This document shows positions 43,033 through 52,684 of a stretch of DNA of 64,000 nt, piece by piece. The notes under the pieces were generated by a model, which saw nothing but the letters and a program-made list of their open reading frames with translations, was not told the origin of the DNA and ran no database searches. Location: assembly GCF_000009625.1 (NCBI RefSeq), contig NC_002678.2, forward strand, positions 2,170,001-2,234,000, given 5' to 3'. The stretch is from Mesorhizobium japonicum MAFF 303099 (GTDB lineage: Bacteria; Pseudomonadota; Alphaproteobacteria; Rhizobiales; Rhizobiaceae). How positions within the stretch are numbered: position 1 is the first letter of the stretch; every line of letters starts with the position of its first letter. Both the position numbers and the translations under genes were made by a program.

Positions 43033-44943
43033 ATGGACACCGGCCTGACCACCATCCCGGAAGCGGCGATCGAGAAGCACCGCGCCACCGCGCAGAGCTT
43101 CATCACCCGCATCGTCGTGCTGGAGGACCCGTCGCGCGAATCCGGCACGGCACTGGCCGGCACCAACCGCCGCTTCGTCTCCACCGTCTCGGTCGGCTCG
43201 GTGCGCCGCACCCGCGAGGTCGAGCTGTCGAAGACCGTCGGCGCCGTCCATCCCGACGACCAGTTGCTGACCATCCCGCAACACACGCTTCTGTTTCGCG
43301 CCCGGCGCGGCACGGCGATTGCGCTCGCCGTATCGGATGTCTTCGCCGAAGGCTCCGACCTCGAAAGCCTGCAGGCGAAAAACACCCGCGCGCCGCTCGA
43401 GGGCGACGAGGCCTCGGCCTTCAAGAAGCTCCTGTCGGCTTCGGCCTACATCTCGGCTTTCAGCCTCGCCTCCTATCTGTTCCAGCTGATCGACAGCGAT
43501 GGCGAGGCGCCCAACGACATCCCCGAACCCGACTTCCTTTTCGACACACCGCAGGATGCGGTGAAGTCGATCCTCGCCGGCCTCGACAAGGCGATAGCGG
43601 GCTCGAAGGACGATGCCGATCTGGCGACCAGGGCACGCGCCTTCGCCCGCGTCGCCATTGACGGGCTGCTGGCCCGGAAAGGCCGCTTCGACGGCATCGG
43701 CCCGTTCGAGAACGCCCATATCCGCATCGATGCCGATGACTTCACCCTCGACGGCTTCGACGTCGCCCCCGGCAAGCGCTCCAAACCGCTGGTGATGACT
43801 TTCAAGAAGCCGGAAGAGGTCGTCGGCAACCACATCGCCAAATACCAGTCGGTCAAGCTCGCCAAGATGCTGATGGCCTATGATTTCGAGCGCGAGCTGA
43901 ACCCGTTCGTCGAACTCGGCGGCTTCCTGTTCACCTTCATCGGCGACGGCGCTCCCGGCACCGGCAAGACGACTTTGATCCAGATGATCGCCGGCCTGGT
44001 CAACGGCTATTGCCAGGTCGCCGGCTATCCCTTCGCCTATGAGAATTTCGGCGTCGACCAGATCTCGTCCTATCAGGGCAAGTCGGGCCAGAACTGCCGC
44101 CAGTTCATCAACAATGTGCTCAACCCGCGCGCTATCGGCTTCGGCACGATCGACGATATCGACCAGGTGGCGGCACGCCGCTCCGACGACCGCGCCTCGG
44201 CCGGCCAGCAGGAGATCACCGGCGTCCTCATGGACGCCTTCGCCGGCGCCGGCACCGTGGTGCGCGGCAACTGCTCTTTCGGAATGTTCTCCAACTATCC
44301 CGAGAATGTCGACGACGCGCTGCGCCAGCGCGCCGGCGCCCGCTGGCTGGTCGACGGCCCGCAGACCCGCGACGACTATATCGACATCTTCGTGCTGCTC
44401 GCCGGCAAGAACCACGAGATCCCTCTGGGCAGGCACGAGCTCTATGCCGCGCAGGAAATCCAGCGCGCCGTCGAGGAGGCCTATGAGGAGCACGAAAAGC
44501 CGCAGGAGGACGGCCTGATGAAGGTCTACGAGCGCTATATGAAGGAGAATGGCGCGCCCAAGACCATGGCCGATATCGGCACCTACCTGCACCTGATCAA
44601 GGATGCCGAGCCGCGCTTCACCGGCCGCGCCATCAAGAACGTCACCGACGCCATCAAGATGCGCGCCATGGACATCGAGCTTCCCGACGACTGGTTCGAG
44701 AAGCCGGAAGCCTTCATGCACAAAACCTATGACGAAAAGAAAGCCATGATCGAGGAACTGCGCGGTCCGTTCTCGATGGACATGGTCATGCAGGAGATCA
44801 ACCGCTACGCCGATTCCGAGTTCCGCTATTCCGACAAGTCCGACGATGCCGCCGTGGAAAAGCTGCTGCGCGACGCGCGGCTGCGCGAGAGGGCGGCGCG
44901 CGAGATGGAGGAGATGAAGAAGAAGGGCAATTGGAATGCGTGA
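43033..44943 (+). CDS. AAA+ ATPase of the six-gene cluster
   Basis: The 636-residue protein has a long N-terminal region without recognised domain and then an AAA+ module. Walker A is GDGAPGTGKTT (306-314 core) and the Walker B-like TIDDID lies at 372-377. GNCSFGMFSNYPEN (about 412-425) sits at the sensor 1 position, followed by DDALRQRAGARW as the likely arginine-finger region. The C-terminal helices are charged and end in a coiled-coil-like MEEMKKKGNWNA. It is cytoplasmic and may remodel a membrane-linked partner such as the DUF2333 protein. It follows the Fic gene by two bases. Confidence 0.88.
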   Translation: MDTGLTTIPEAAIEKHRATAQSFITRIVVLEDPSRESGTALAGTNRRFVSTVSVGSVRRTREVELSKTVGAVHPDDQLLTIPQHTLLFRARRGTAIALAVSDVFAEGSDLESLQAKNTRAPLEGDEASAFKKLLSASAYISAFSLASYLFQLIDSDGEAPNDIPEPDFLFDTPQDAVKSILAGLDKAIAGSKDDADLATRARAFARVAIDGLLARKGRFDGIGPFENAHIRIDADDFTLDGFDVAPGKRSKPLVMTFKKPEEVVGNHIAKYQSVKLAKMLMAYDFERELNPFVELGGFLFTFIGDGAPGTGKTTLIQMIAGLVNGYCQVAGYPFAYENFGVDQISSYQGKSGQNCRQFINNVLNPRAIGFGTIDDIDQVAARRSDDRASAGQQEITGVLMDAFAGAGTVVRGNCSFGMFSNYPENVDDALRQRAGARWLVDGPQTRDDYIDIFVLLAGKNHEIPLGRHELYAAQEIQRAVEEAYEEHEKPQEDGLMKVYERYMKENGAPKTMADIGTYLHLIKDAEPRFTGRAIKNVTDAIKMRAMDIELPDDWFEKPEAFMHKTYDEKKAMIEELRGPFSMDMVMQEINRYADSEFRYSDKSDDAAVEKLLRDARLRERAAREMEEMKKKGNWNA

Positions 44944-44958
44944 GCCACACCGGCCTTT

Positions 44959-44984
44959 CCTTCTCCCCGCGAACGGGGAGAAGG
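44959..44984 (+). promoter_or_regulatory. 11-base hairpin covering a ribosome binding site (CTTCTCCC repeat, copy 2)
   Basis: The stem CCTTCTCCCCG/CGGGGAGAAGG with a CGAA loop is perfect. Its right arm contains the purine-rich GGGGAGAAGG that should serve as the ribosome binding site of the gene starting at 44989. The same arms, two bases shorter, occur at 1641-1662. Confidence 0.75.
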
Positions 44985-44988
44985 CAAG

Positions 44989-46296
44989 ATGAGCCACCCC
45001 GCCAAAAAACCCGACCTCTTGCGCGACAACGAACTCATCTACGGCCGTCTGCTCATCGTCGACGAGCCGCATCTCATCCAGCGCTATAACAAGGCGCTGG
45101 CCGCGTTCGGCCTGCCTCCCACCAAGCTGAAGAGCTTCCAGATCGACCGCACCGGCTTCTCGCCCGAGATCGCCGATGAATGCGGCGACCCCGACTATCT
45201 CGATCCCAACGAGGTCAATCGCCGCTTCATCATCCTGACGCCGTCGCAGATCGACCTGCCGGTGGTGCACACAGCCTTCTCCAACACCTCGCAGCTGATG
45301 TTCGAGTTCATGTCCAAGAACCAGCGCGCCATCGACGCGCTGACCATCAAGGACGTCATCTACGGCGAGATCGAGGATTCCGTTCCCAAGGTCAACGACA
45401 TCGAGGACTTGCTGTCGATCAACCAGGTCGAGTTCAAGGTGCTGTCGGCCGAGGATGTGCTGGGCAAGGCCGCTGAACTCGGCAAGCTCGTCGACCGGCT
45501 GAGGCAGGAGCCCGATGCCTGGCGCGACGATGCCATGCTGACGCGCATGGTGGAGCTGGCGAAAATCTGCGGCGACATCAGAGAGAACGCGCTGGTGCCA
45601 GACCAGGTGATCTTCCGCCACAACGCCTACTGGACCAGCCATTTCGGCGGGCTCTACGTGTTCGTCGATCCCGACATGACGACGGTGATCAGCGATCCTG
45701 CGGCCCCCGGCTTCCGTCGCTCGCGACCGTGGCAGGTGAGCTATCTCTCGATCAACGACGCCGACAAGGTGTTCAAGTTCCTGGCCAGCACCGGCCGCAT
45801 CGAACTGCCGCGCGCCTCCTGGATAGAAGCGTCCGGCTATCTCGAGCACCGCGCCGAGATGGTGGTGCGCGCGCTGATCCGCGACACCGAGCCGAACCGC
45901 AATCTGACCGATGTCGACAAGGTCTGGCTGCAGACGTGGATCCAGAGCCATGCCGACCTGATCACCAAGGACGGCAATTTTCCTTTCCTCAACGCCGCCA
46001 AGCGCGAGATCGCCCAGCTTGGCCATCTCAAGATCGAGGATGTGTTCCCGCAGCAGCGCTTCCTGGTGGTCCGCGCCAAGCCGGACCATCCCGACGCCTG
46101 GCTGACCAACCGGCTGATCTCGGATTTCGTGCCGACCGACTTCGTCTCGCGCTACATCTTCAACAAGCAGGGCTTCTACAAGGACTATGACGGCTTCAGC
46201 GACGCCTGGAGATCGCATGTTGTGGACGTTCTGAAAACCACATATTTGAAGGACAAGGTGGCGTTTCGCACACGCCTCTACGGCCTGACTGACTAG
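44989..46296 (+). CDS. Unrecognised conserved-type protein, fifth gene of the cluster
   Basis: I cannot assign a family with confidence to this 435-residue protein; it may belong to one of the uncharacterised rhizobial DUFs. Landmarks are NELIYGRLLIVDEPHLIQRYNKAL near the start and RRFIILTPSQIDLPVVHTAFSN at about residue 80. In the middle are DVIYGEIEDSVPKVNDIEDLL and WTSHFGGLYVFVDPDMTTVISD, and the C-terminal half contains WLQTWIQSHADLITKDGNFPFL. There is no membrane segment or signal peptide. The ribosome binding site lies in a hairpin (44959-44984), so its output may differ from the ATPase. The stop codon is inside the next hairpin. Confidence 0.82.
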   Translation: MSHPAKKPDLLRDNELIYGRLLIVDEPHLIQRYNKALAAFGLPPTKLKSFQIDRTGFSPEIADECGDPDYLDPNEVNRRFIILTPSQIDLPVVHTAFSNTSQLMFEFMSKNQRAIDALTIKDVIYGEIEDSVPKVNDIEDLLSINQVEFKVLSAEDVLGKAAELGKLVDRLRQEPDAWRDDAMLTRMVELAKICGDIRENALVPDQVIFRHNAYWTSHFGGLYVFVDPDMTTVISDPAAPGFRRSRPWQVSYLSINDADKVFKFLASTGRIELPRASWIEASGYLEHRAEMVVRALIRDTEPNRNLTDVDKVWLQTWIQSHADLITKDGNFPFLNAAKREIAQLGHLKIEDVFPQQRFLVVRAKPDHPDAWLTNRLISDFVPTDFVSRYIFNKQGFYKDYDGFSDAWRSHVVDVLKTTYLKDKVAFRTRLYGLTD

Positions 46297-46322
46297 AACG
46301 AAATGAACCGACATTTCGTTCT
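46295..46322 (+). terminator. Hairpin at the stop codon of the fifth cluster gene
   Basis: The 11-base stem AGAACGAAATG/CATTTCGTTCT with a six-base loop begins inside the TAG stop codon. AT-rich sequence follows (AACTTATTGTTTTAG), so partial termination or processing before the DUF2333 gene is likely. Confidence 0.6.
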
Positions 46323-46338
46323 AACTTATTGTTTTAGC

Positions 46339-46380
46339 GCATGATTTTATCCGAAAGTCTGCAGCTTTTTGGCATCATGC
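46339..46380. repeat. Palindromic intergenic repeat GCATGAT...ATCATGC
   Basis: A 7-base inverted repeat flanks a 28-base interior centred on CTGCAG, with matching AAAG/CTTTTT. This type of element recurs between genes in rhizobia (my recollection; not checked here). It lies directly upstream of the DUF2333 gene. Confidence 0.5.
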
Positions 46381-46400
46381 TTTGAGGGGGTGACACAGCC

Positions 46401-47525
46401 ATGCTCGATCCGATCGTGAACTTCTTCGTCAGGATTTTCCAATGGATCGGCCGCGGCATCGGCCTTTTGATCGGCGCCATCCTGTGGCCGTTCCTGTGGG
46501 CCGGCCGCTGGTACACGCAGCGTGGCTGGATCCTCAAGGCCGTGCTCGGCCTGGCCCTGCTGGTGCTGATCGGCCTCTACGCCAACTTCTTCTATGCCAC
46601 CCAGTGGTGGAACAATTTCAACCCGAACTATCCGGACACCTATACGTTCGAGAAGCGCAATGTTTCCGCCGGTGAGCAGGTGGCCGCCGGCACCGGCACC
46701 GACACGGCAAAGACCTGTGGCAACTCCGGCATTGCCCAGATCGCGGCGGACCTGACCGACTTCAACGTCAACCAGAATGCCTGGATCTCGTCGATGATCC
46801 TCTACAAGCTCGGCCTGTTCGGCATCGACTGGGACAACACGCCGTGGATGGACAACAAGGCCTCCTTCCAGCGCGGCATCAACCAGGCTGTGCGGCGCAC
46901 GGCGACCGAACTCGCCGACAATCTCGGCCGCGTGCGCACGACCTCGCAGATCGATGCCGATCTGCAGGATGCGCGCGGCAATCTGCAGTTCGACGAATAC
47001 ACCTGGTATTTCGGCGTCAGCCCGTTCGGCCCGAAGACGCCGACCCCGAGCTACTATCGCGACGCGGTGCGCAAGCTGCGCTCGTTCAATGCCCGCCTCG
47101 CCACCTGCCAGGCCACTTTCGATGCCCGCGCCGACAATCTGAAGCAGTATATCGACCGCATCGCATCGGACATCGGCTCGACCTCCGCCATCCTCAAGGA
47201 GCGTGCCGAGAACCACAACAATGGCTGGTTCGACACCCGCGCCGACGACCGCTACTGGTTCGCCTATGGTCAGCTCTATGCCTATTACGGCCTGATGAAG
47301 GGCGCCCAGGCCGACTTCGAGGACGTCATCAAGGAAAAGCACCTGCAGAGCCTGTGGGACACGATGGACGCGCAATTCGTCTCGGCCCTGCGCATCCAGC
47401 CCTTCATCATCGCCAATGGCCGCGAGGATGGCTGGCTGCTGCCGACGCATCTGACGACGATGGGCTTCTACATCCTGCGCGTGCGCTCCAACATGGTCGA
47501 AATCAGCAACGTGCTGACGCAATAG
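46401..47525 (+). CDS. DUF2333 family membrane-anchored protein
   Basis: The 374-residue protein has two adjacent hydrophobic segments near the N-terminus (IGRGIGLLIGAILWPFLWAG and ILKAVLGLALLVLIGLYANFFY). These anchor the protein with the remaining 310 residues in the periplasm. The body matches DUF2333 in AWISSMILYKLGLFGIDWDNTPWMDNKASFQ and DRYWFAYGQLYAYYGLMKGAQADF. Two Cys (KTCGNSG and ATCQATFD) may pair. The function is unknown. It is last in the six-gene cluster and is separated from the fifth gene by two hairpins. A likely task is to receive or relay a signal from the cytoplasmic ATPase. Confidence 0.88.
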   Translation: MLDPIVNFFVRIFQWIGRGIGLLIGAILWPFLWAGRWYTQRGWILKAVLGLALLVLIGLYANFFYATQWWNNFNPNYPDTYTFEKRNVSAGEQVAAGTGTDTAKTCGNSGIAQIAADLTDFNVNQNAWISSMILYKLGLFGIDWDNTPWMDNKASFQRGINQAVRRTATELADNLGRVRTTSQIDADLQDARGNLQFDEYTWYFGVSPFGPKTPTPSYYRDAVRKLRSFNARLATCQATFDARADNLKQYIDRIASDIGSTSAILKERAENHNNGWFDTRADDRYWFAYGQLYAYYGLMKGAQADFEDVIKEKHLQSLWDTMDAQFVSALRIQPFIIANGREDGWLLPTHLTTMGFYILRVRSNMVEISNVLTQ

Positions 47526-47540
47526 CGTTCGCCATTCGCA

Positions 47541-47700
47541 ATGCATGTCGCCCAAAAGTGGTCCCGGTTTTGGGGGAACGACATGCATAAGAACAAAAGG
47601 CTAAAGCGCGAAGCGCTTTAGAGCGATTCCAGGAAAAGTGTGAGCGGTTTTCCCGGGAAAAGCGCGTAGCCCTTTCCCTAGGGAATTGCGTTAAAACAAA
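47541..47700. repeat. RIME-like intergenic mosaic repeat, copy A
   Basis: There are four stacked palindromes. ATGCATGTCG/CGACATGCAT spans 47541-47588 and encloses CCAAAA/TTTTGG. CTAAAGCGC-gaa-GCGCTTTAG is at 47601-47621. GCGGTTTTCCC/GGGAAAAGCGC is at 47644-47665, and TTCCCTAGGGAA is at 47674-47685. The first module also occurs at 30923-30969 in the same orientation. Confidence 0.75.
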
Positions 47701-47889
47701 AACCAGGGCGATGGCGAATTTGCGCCGTCGCCTCTGTCGCATTCGGTGCATTGCGCGGCTGTTTTGAGACGGCGGAAGCGCCGCCGCTCTGGCTTCTATA
47801 CGGCGCGGTAAGCGGAGCCAGAAAGAACCGAGGATAGGTCGGCCGGCCGCAGAAGAATTTTCTCTATAGGAAACATAGTTGCATGGAAG

Positions 47890-47918
47890 TTGACGCCACG
47901 GCAGCGACAGGGTTAGAA
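47890..47918 (+). promoter_or_regulatory. Candidate sigma-70 promoter of fhs
   Basis: TTGACG and TTAGAA are separated by 17 bases. The -10 ends 83 bases before the fhs start codon. Confidence 0.45.
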
Positions 47919-48001
47919 CATGCCCGCGCGCCCGGTTCCAACCTGCTTGCTCTAGAAATCAACCCCGTCCCCTCCACCGTTCAATCCAGAGGAAAGCCGT
48001 C

Positions 48002-49681
<1,680 letters not shown>

Positions 49682-49702
49682 AATCTTCAAATTCCAAACG
49701 GC

Positions 49703-49744
49703 AAAGGGCGCCGCAGCGATGCAGCGCCCTTTCTGTTTGCGGAT
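49703..49744. terminator. Terminator between fhs and the isochorismatase-like gene
   Basis: The stem AAAGGGCGC (49703-49711) / GCGCCCTTT (49734-49742) is perfect and is followed on the plus strand by a T-rich CTGTTT. It sits between two converging stop codons, so it could serve both genes. Confidence 0.75.
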
Positions 49745-49748
49745 ATTC

Positions 49749-50393
49749 CTACGCCGCGTTGCGCGCCAGCGCCCGCTGGTTGGAGGCGTAAATCGTGTCA
49801 CGTTCCGGCAAGGCGCCGGTCTTCAGGCGCTCGACCCATTCGGCGGTCTTCAGTACGGCCGCGAAACGTGACTGCAGGATGATCGTGACCACGCGGTGGA
49901 TCTCCTCGGCCGAGGCATAGCCGGCGCTGTTGGCATAGGGCACCGAGCCGGTCGCGTCGGACAGGAACTCGACGGCGAAACCCATATGCACGGCATGGAT
50001 GATGGTCGACAGGTCGCAATTATGCGTCATGTAGCCGACCACCGTGAGCGTATCGATGGCGTTGGCGCGCAGCCACGCCTCGAGGTCGGTGCCGGTGAAG
50101 GCCGAGGGCAGCATCTTCTCGACATAATGGTCGCGGCCGCGCCTGGCGATTTCCGGATGCAGTTCGCCGCCGTGGCTACCCTTGGCGAAGATCGGCGAGG
50201 TCTCGGGCGCCATCTGCTTGACGACCACGACCTTGATGCCGGCGGCCGTCGCCGCATCCATGGCGCGTGCCACATTGACGACGCTGTCGCGGAACGGCGG
50301 ATGCTGGATGGCCAGATTGCCGCCGTCATAGTCGTTCTGGACGTCGACGACGATGAGCGCGCGGCGCGGCGTGGTGTTGGCTCTGTCAGACAT
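49749..50393 (-). CDS. Isochorismatase-like cysteine hydrolase
   Basis: In this 214-residue protein the triad of the superfamily is visible: Asp in LIVVDVQNDY (about residue 18), Lys in VEKMLPSAFTGTDL, and Cys in VVGYMTHNCDLSTIIHA. The family includes nicotinamidases, pyrazinamidases, peroxyureidoacrylate amidohydrolases and related enzymes. The motif HNCDLST rather than HVCV makes a strict nicotinamidase unlikely. It is divergent from a GlxA-type regulator 126 bases away, a frequent pairing in which the regulator controls the hydrolase. The start at MSDRANTT was chosen over a longer frame without conservation. Confidence 0.87.
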   Translation of the reverse strand: MSDRANTTPRRALIVVDVQNDYDGGNLAIQHPPFRDSVVNVARAMDAATAAGIKVVVVKQMAPETSPIFAKGSHGGELHPEIARRGRDHYVEKMLPSAFTGTDLEAWLRANAIDTLTVVGYMTHNCDLSTIIHAVHMGFAVEFLSDATGSVPYANSAGYASAEEIHRVVTIILQSRFAAVLKTAEWVERLKTGALPERDTIYASNQRALARNAA

Positions 50394-50519
50394 GGTGTTT
50401 TCCTTTTCGGCCTGAATGCGATGGGCCGAAAATAAGCCGGTCGATGAGCGGCCAAAAGTGGCCCAGTTGACATCATTCGAAAGAATTGGGACAATCCGCA
50501 TTCAATCCCGGAAGCACCC

Positions 50520-51506
50520 ATGACTGATCCGATCATTGCCGTCCTTGCCTTCGACGGCATCAGCCCGTTCCATCTCTCCGTGCCGTGCTTGGTGTTCGGC
50601 GAGGACAGGACCGCGCTTGGGCTGCCACGCTTCGAGTTCCGCATCTGTGCGGTCAAGGCCGGCCCGGTCCACACCGAGGCCGGATTGACGGTTGCCGCAC
50701 CGCATGGGCTCGAAGGATTCGACGGCGCCGACATCGTCATCATCCCAAGCTGGCATCATCTCGGCGAACCGCCGTCGCCGCTGCTGGTGGAGGCGCTGCG
50801 CCAGGCACACCGGCGCGGCGCGTTGATTGTCGGCCTGTGTCTCGGAACCTTTGCCATTGCCGCGGCCGGGCTGCTTTCAGGCCGCGGTGCCGCGACGCAT
50901 TGGGCCTATTCCGAGCGGCTGCAAAAACTCCATCCCGACATCGCTGTCGATGCCACGGTGCTCTATGTCGACAATGGCGATGTCGTGACATCGGCCGGCG
51001 TCGCCGCCGGCCTCGACTGCTGTCTCCACATCGTGCGCGTCCGCTACGGCGCGGAAGCAGCACTCCGGCTCGCCCGCCAGATCGTGCTCTCACCGCATCG
51101 GCAGGGCGGGCAGGCGCAGTTCATCGAATATTCGGTGACAAGAAGCGCAGACGCCGACCGTTTCACCCAGGCCCTCGACGCGGTTCGCGCCACGCTCGGC
51201 GAGGCGCATAGCCTCGACAGCGTCGCCGAAGCCGCCGGTCTGACACGGCGCACCTTCACCCGCCGCTTCCAGAAATCGATCGGCACCAGTTTTGGCGACT
51301 GGCTGACCAACCAGCGCATCGAACTGGCGCAGCGCCTGCTGGAGGCGACGGAGAAATCGATGGACATCGTGGCCTTCGAGGCCGGCTTCGGCAGCGCCAC
51401 CTCGCTGCGCCAGCATTTCGCCGCGAGGCTGAGGACATCGCCGGCGCAGTATCGGCGCGAATTCACCCGGCGGGCCGATCGGGACGAACGGGTGGCGCAG
51501 GCCTGA
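50520..51506 (+). CDS. GlxA-type transcriptional regulator (DJ-1/PfpI domain plus AraC helix-turn-helix)
   Basis: In this 328-residue protein residues 1-180 form a class I amidotransferase-like DJ-1/PfpI domain with the nucleophile-elbow Cys in VGLCLGTFAIAAAG and TSAGVAAGLDCCLHI. Residues 215-320 hold two AraC helix-turn-helix units (SLDSVAEAAGLTRRTFTRRFQ and MDIVAFEAGFGSATSLRQHFAAR). The family regulates catabolism of nitrogen compounds such as arginine or carnitine. It is divergent from the isochorismatase-like gene, its probable target. The ligand is unknown. Confidence 0.9.
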   Translation: MTDPIIAVLAFDGISPFHLSVPCLVFGEDRTALGLPRFEFRICAVKAGPVHTEAGLTVAAPHGLEGFDGADIVIIPSWHHLGEPPSPLLVEALRQAHRRGALIVGLCLGTFAIAAAGLLSGRGAATHWAYSERLQKLHPDIAVDATVLYVDNGDVVTSAGVAAGLDCCLHIVRVRYGAEAALRLARQIVLSPHRQGGQAQFIEYSVTRSADADRFTQALDAVRATLGEAHSLDSVAEAAGLTRRTFTRRFQKSIGTSFGDWLTNQRIELAQRLLEATEKSMDIVAFEAGFGSATSLRQHFAARLRTSPAQYRREFTRRADRDERVAQA

Positions 51507-51523
51507 TTGCTTGCGGCGGGAAT

Positions 51524-52081
51524 TCAGCCGCGCTTGACCGGTCGCGCCGGATTGCCGACCGCCGTCTCGTTTGCAGGCACATCACGCGTCACCACCGCGC
51601 CGGCGCCGACGATGGCGCCCTCGCCGATGGTGACGCCGCCAAGGATGATGGCGCTGCCGCCGATCCAGGCATGGGCGCCGATCTCGACCGGCCTGGCGAT
51701 CTCCAGCCCCGCCTGTCGCCCAGCAGCTTGCCTGTGGTGTTCGGCGCAATAGATCTGCACATTGGGGCCAAGCAGCGTTCCCTTGCCGATGCGTACGGCT
51801 GCCGTGTCGAGAATGGTGCAGCCGGCATTGAGGAAGACGCCGTCGCCGAGAAAAATGTTTAAGCCGTAGGCGCAGTGGAACGGCGCCTCGACGCGGGCGC
51901 CATCGCCCACGCCGCCGAGCAATGCCTTCAGGCCCGGCCCGAGATTGCCGCGCTGCCGCGGCGGCAGGCAATTGTGCTCGAACACCGCGTCGCGCGCGAG
52001 GGCACGCAGCGCCTCCAGTTCGTCATCGAGGCAAGTGTACCATTCGCCGGCCGCCATCTTCGCGCGTTCGCTTCCCGTCAT
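51524..52081 (-). CDS. Hexapeptide-repeat sugar O-acetyltransferase (maltose/galactoside acetyltransferase-like)
   Basis: The 185-residue protein has an N-terminal mac domain (MAAGEWYTCLDDELEALRALARD) followed by left-handed beta-helix hexapeptide repeats. The catalytic His is in IYCAEHHRQAAGRQAG and the coenzyme A site reads AWIGGSAIILGGVTIGEGAIVGAGAVVTRDV. The final PARPVKRG is typical of Maa/LacA/NodL. NodL-type nodulation enzymes belong to this family, but nothing here indicates a nod context. The acceptor sugar is unknown. The ATG at 52081 was chosen because the frame continues upstream without mac-domain features. Confidence 0.88.
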   Translation of the reverse strand: MTGSERAKMAAGEWYTCLDDELEALRALARDAVFEHNCLPPRQRGNLGPGLKALLGGVGDGARVEAPFHCAYGLNIFLGDGVFLNAGCTILDTAAVRIGKGTLLGPNVQIYCAEHHRQAAGRQAGLEIARPVEIGAHAWIGGSAIILGGVTIGEGAIVGAGAVVTRDVPANETAVGNPARPVKRG

Positions 52082-52222
52082 GGCGGGGTCTCCGATTGAC
52101 GTCGTTGCAAAGCATGGTCGCGGCCAGCGGAAAAGCGCCAATCCAAGTACTGGCCAAATATCGGACCTATGGTAGCCTGTCGTTTCAAGGCTGTCCTGGC
52201 CTGGTGATCGAGGGGGATCAAC

Positions 52223-52684
52223 ATGCTCTATCTGCTTGCACTTCTGATCGGCGTGATTGCCGGCCTGCGCGCCATGACCGCGCCGGCCGCGGTCGCCTGG
52301 GGCGCGTATCTGGGTTGGCTGCCGGTTGCCAGCACCTGGGCTAGCTTCATGAGCCATTGGGCCGCTGTCGGCATCTTCACCATCCTCGCCATCGTCGAGC
52401 TTGTCACCGACCAGCTGCCGTCGACGCCCAGCCGCAAAGTGCCGCAACAGTTCGGCGCCCGCGTCATCATGGGCGCCTTCACCGGCGCGGTGATCGGCGC
52501 GACCGGTGGCGCCACCATAGGCGGCCTGATCGCCGGCGCCATCGGCGCGGTCATCGGCACTTATGGCGGCGCCGAAGCGCGCGGCCGGCTGGCGGCCGCC
52601 TTCGGCAAAGATCAGCCCGCCGCCTTCATCGAGGACGCGGTGGCGATCATCGGCGGCCTGCTGATCGTGGCGGCGGTGGCATGA
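52223..52684 (+). CDS. DUF4126 family small membrane protein
   Basis: The 153-residue protein has four or more hydrophobic segments (LYLLALLIGVIAGLRAMTAPAAVAW, then a Gly/Ala-rich GAFTGAVIGATGGATIGGLIAGAIGAVIGTYGG of glycine-zipper type, named here by its GGLIAGAIGAVIG core). It ends in AIIGGLLIVAAVA. The start AGLRAMTAPAAVAWG is the DUF4126 signature. It overlaps the flavoprotein gene by four bases (ATGA), so the two are co-translated. The function is unknown. Confidence 0.87.
   Translation: MLYLLALLIGVIAGLRAMTAPAAVAWGAYLGWLPVASTWASFMSHWAAVGIFTILAIVELVTDQLPSTPSRKVPQQFGARVIMGAFTGAVIGATGGATIGGLIAGAIGAVIGTYGGAEARGRLAAAFGKDQPAAFIEDAVAIIGGLLIVAAVA

Larger units (their letters stand above)
47526..48001. 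other. Intergenic region upstream of fhs
   Basis: The 476-base region holds the mosaic repeat at 47541-47700 and a candidate promoter at 47890-47918. I see no coding region in it. I looked for a ZTP-type or THF-type riboswitch core and did not find one. Confidence 0.6.

Noticed and set aside
42943-46314. Very long open frame on the minus strand opposite the AAA+ ATPase and fifth cluster gene
   Set aside because: It is the reverse-complement shadow of two genes with clear motifs. Its product is rich in His, Arg, Asp and Val repeats typical of antisense frames in GC-rich DNA.
51524-52081. NodL nodulation acetyltransferase call
   Set aside because: The sequence fits the wider maltose/galactoside acetyltransferase family, and no nod box or nod gene is present in the window.
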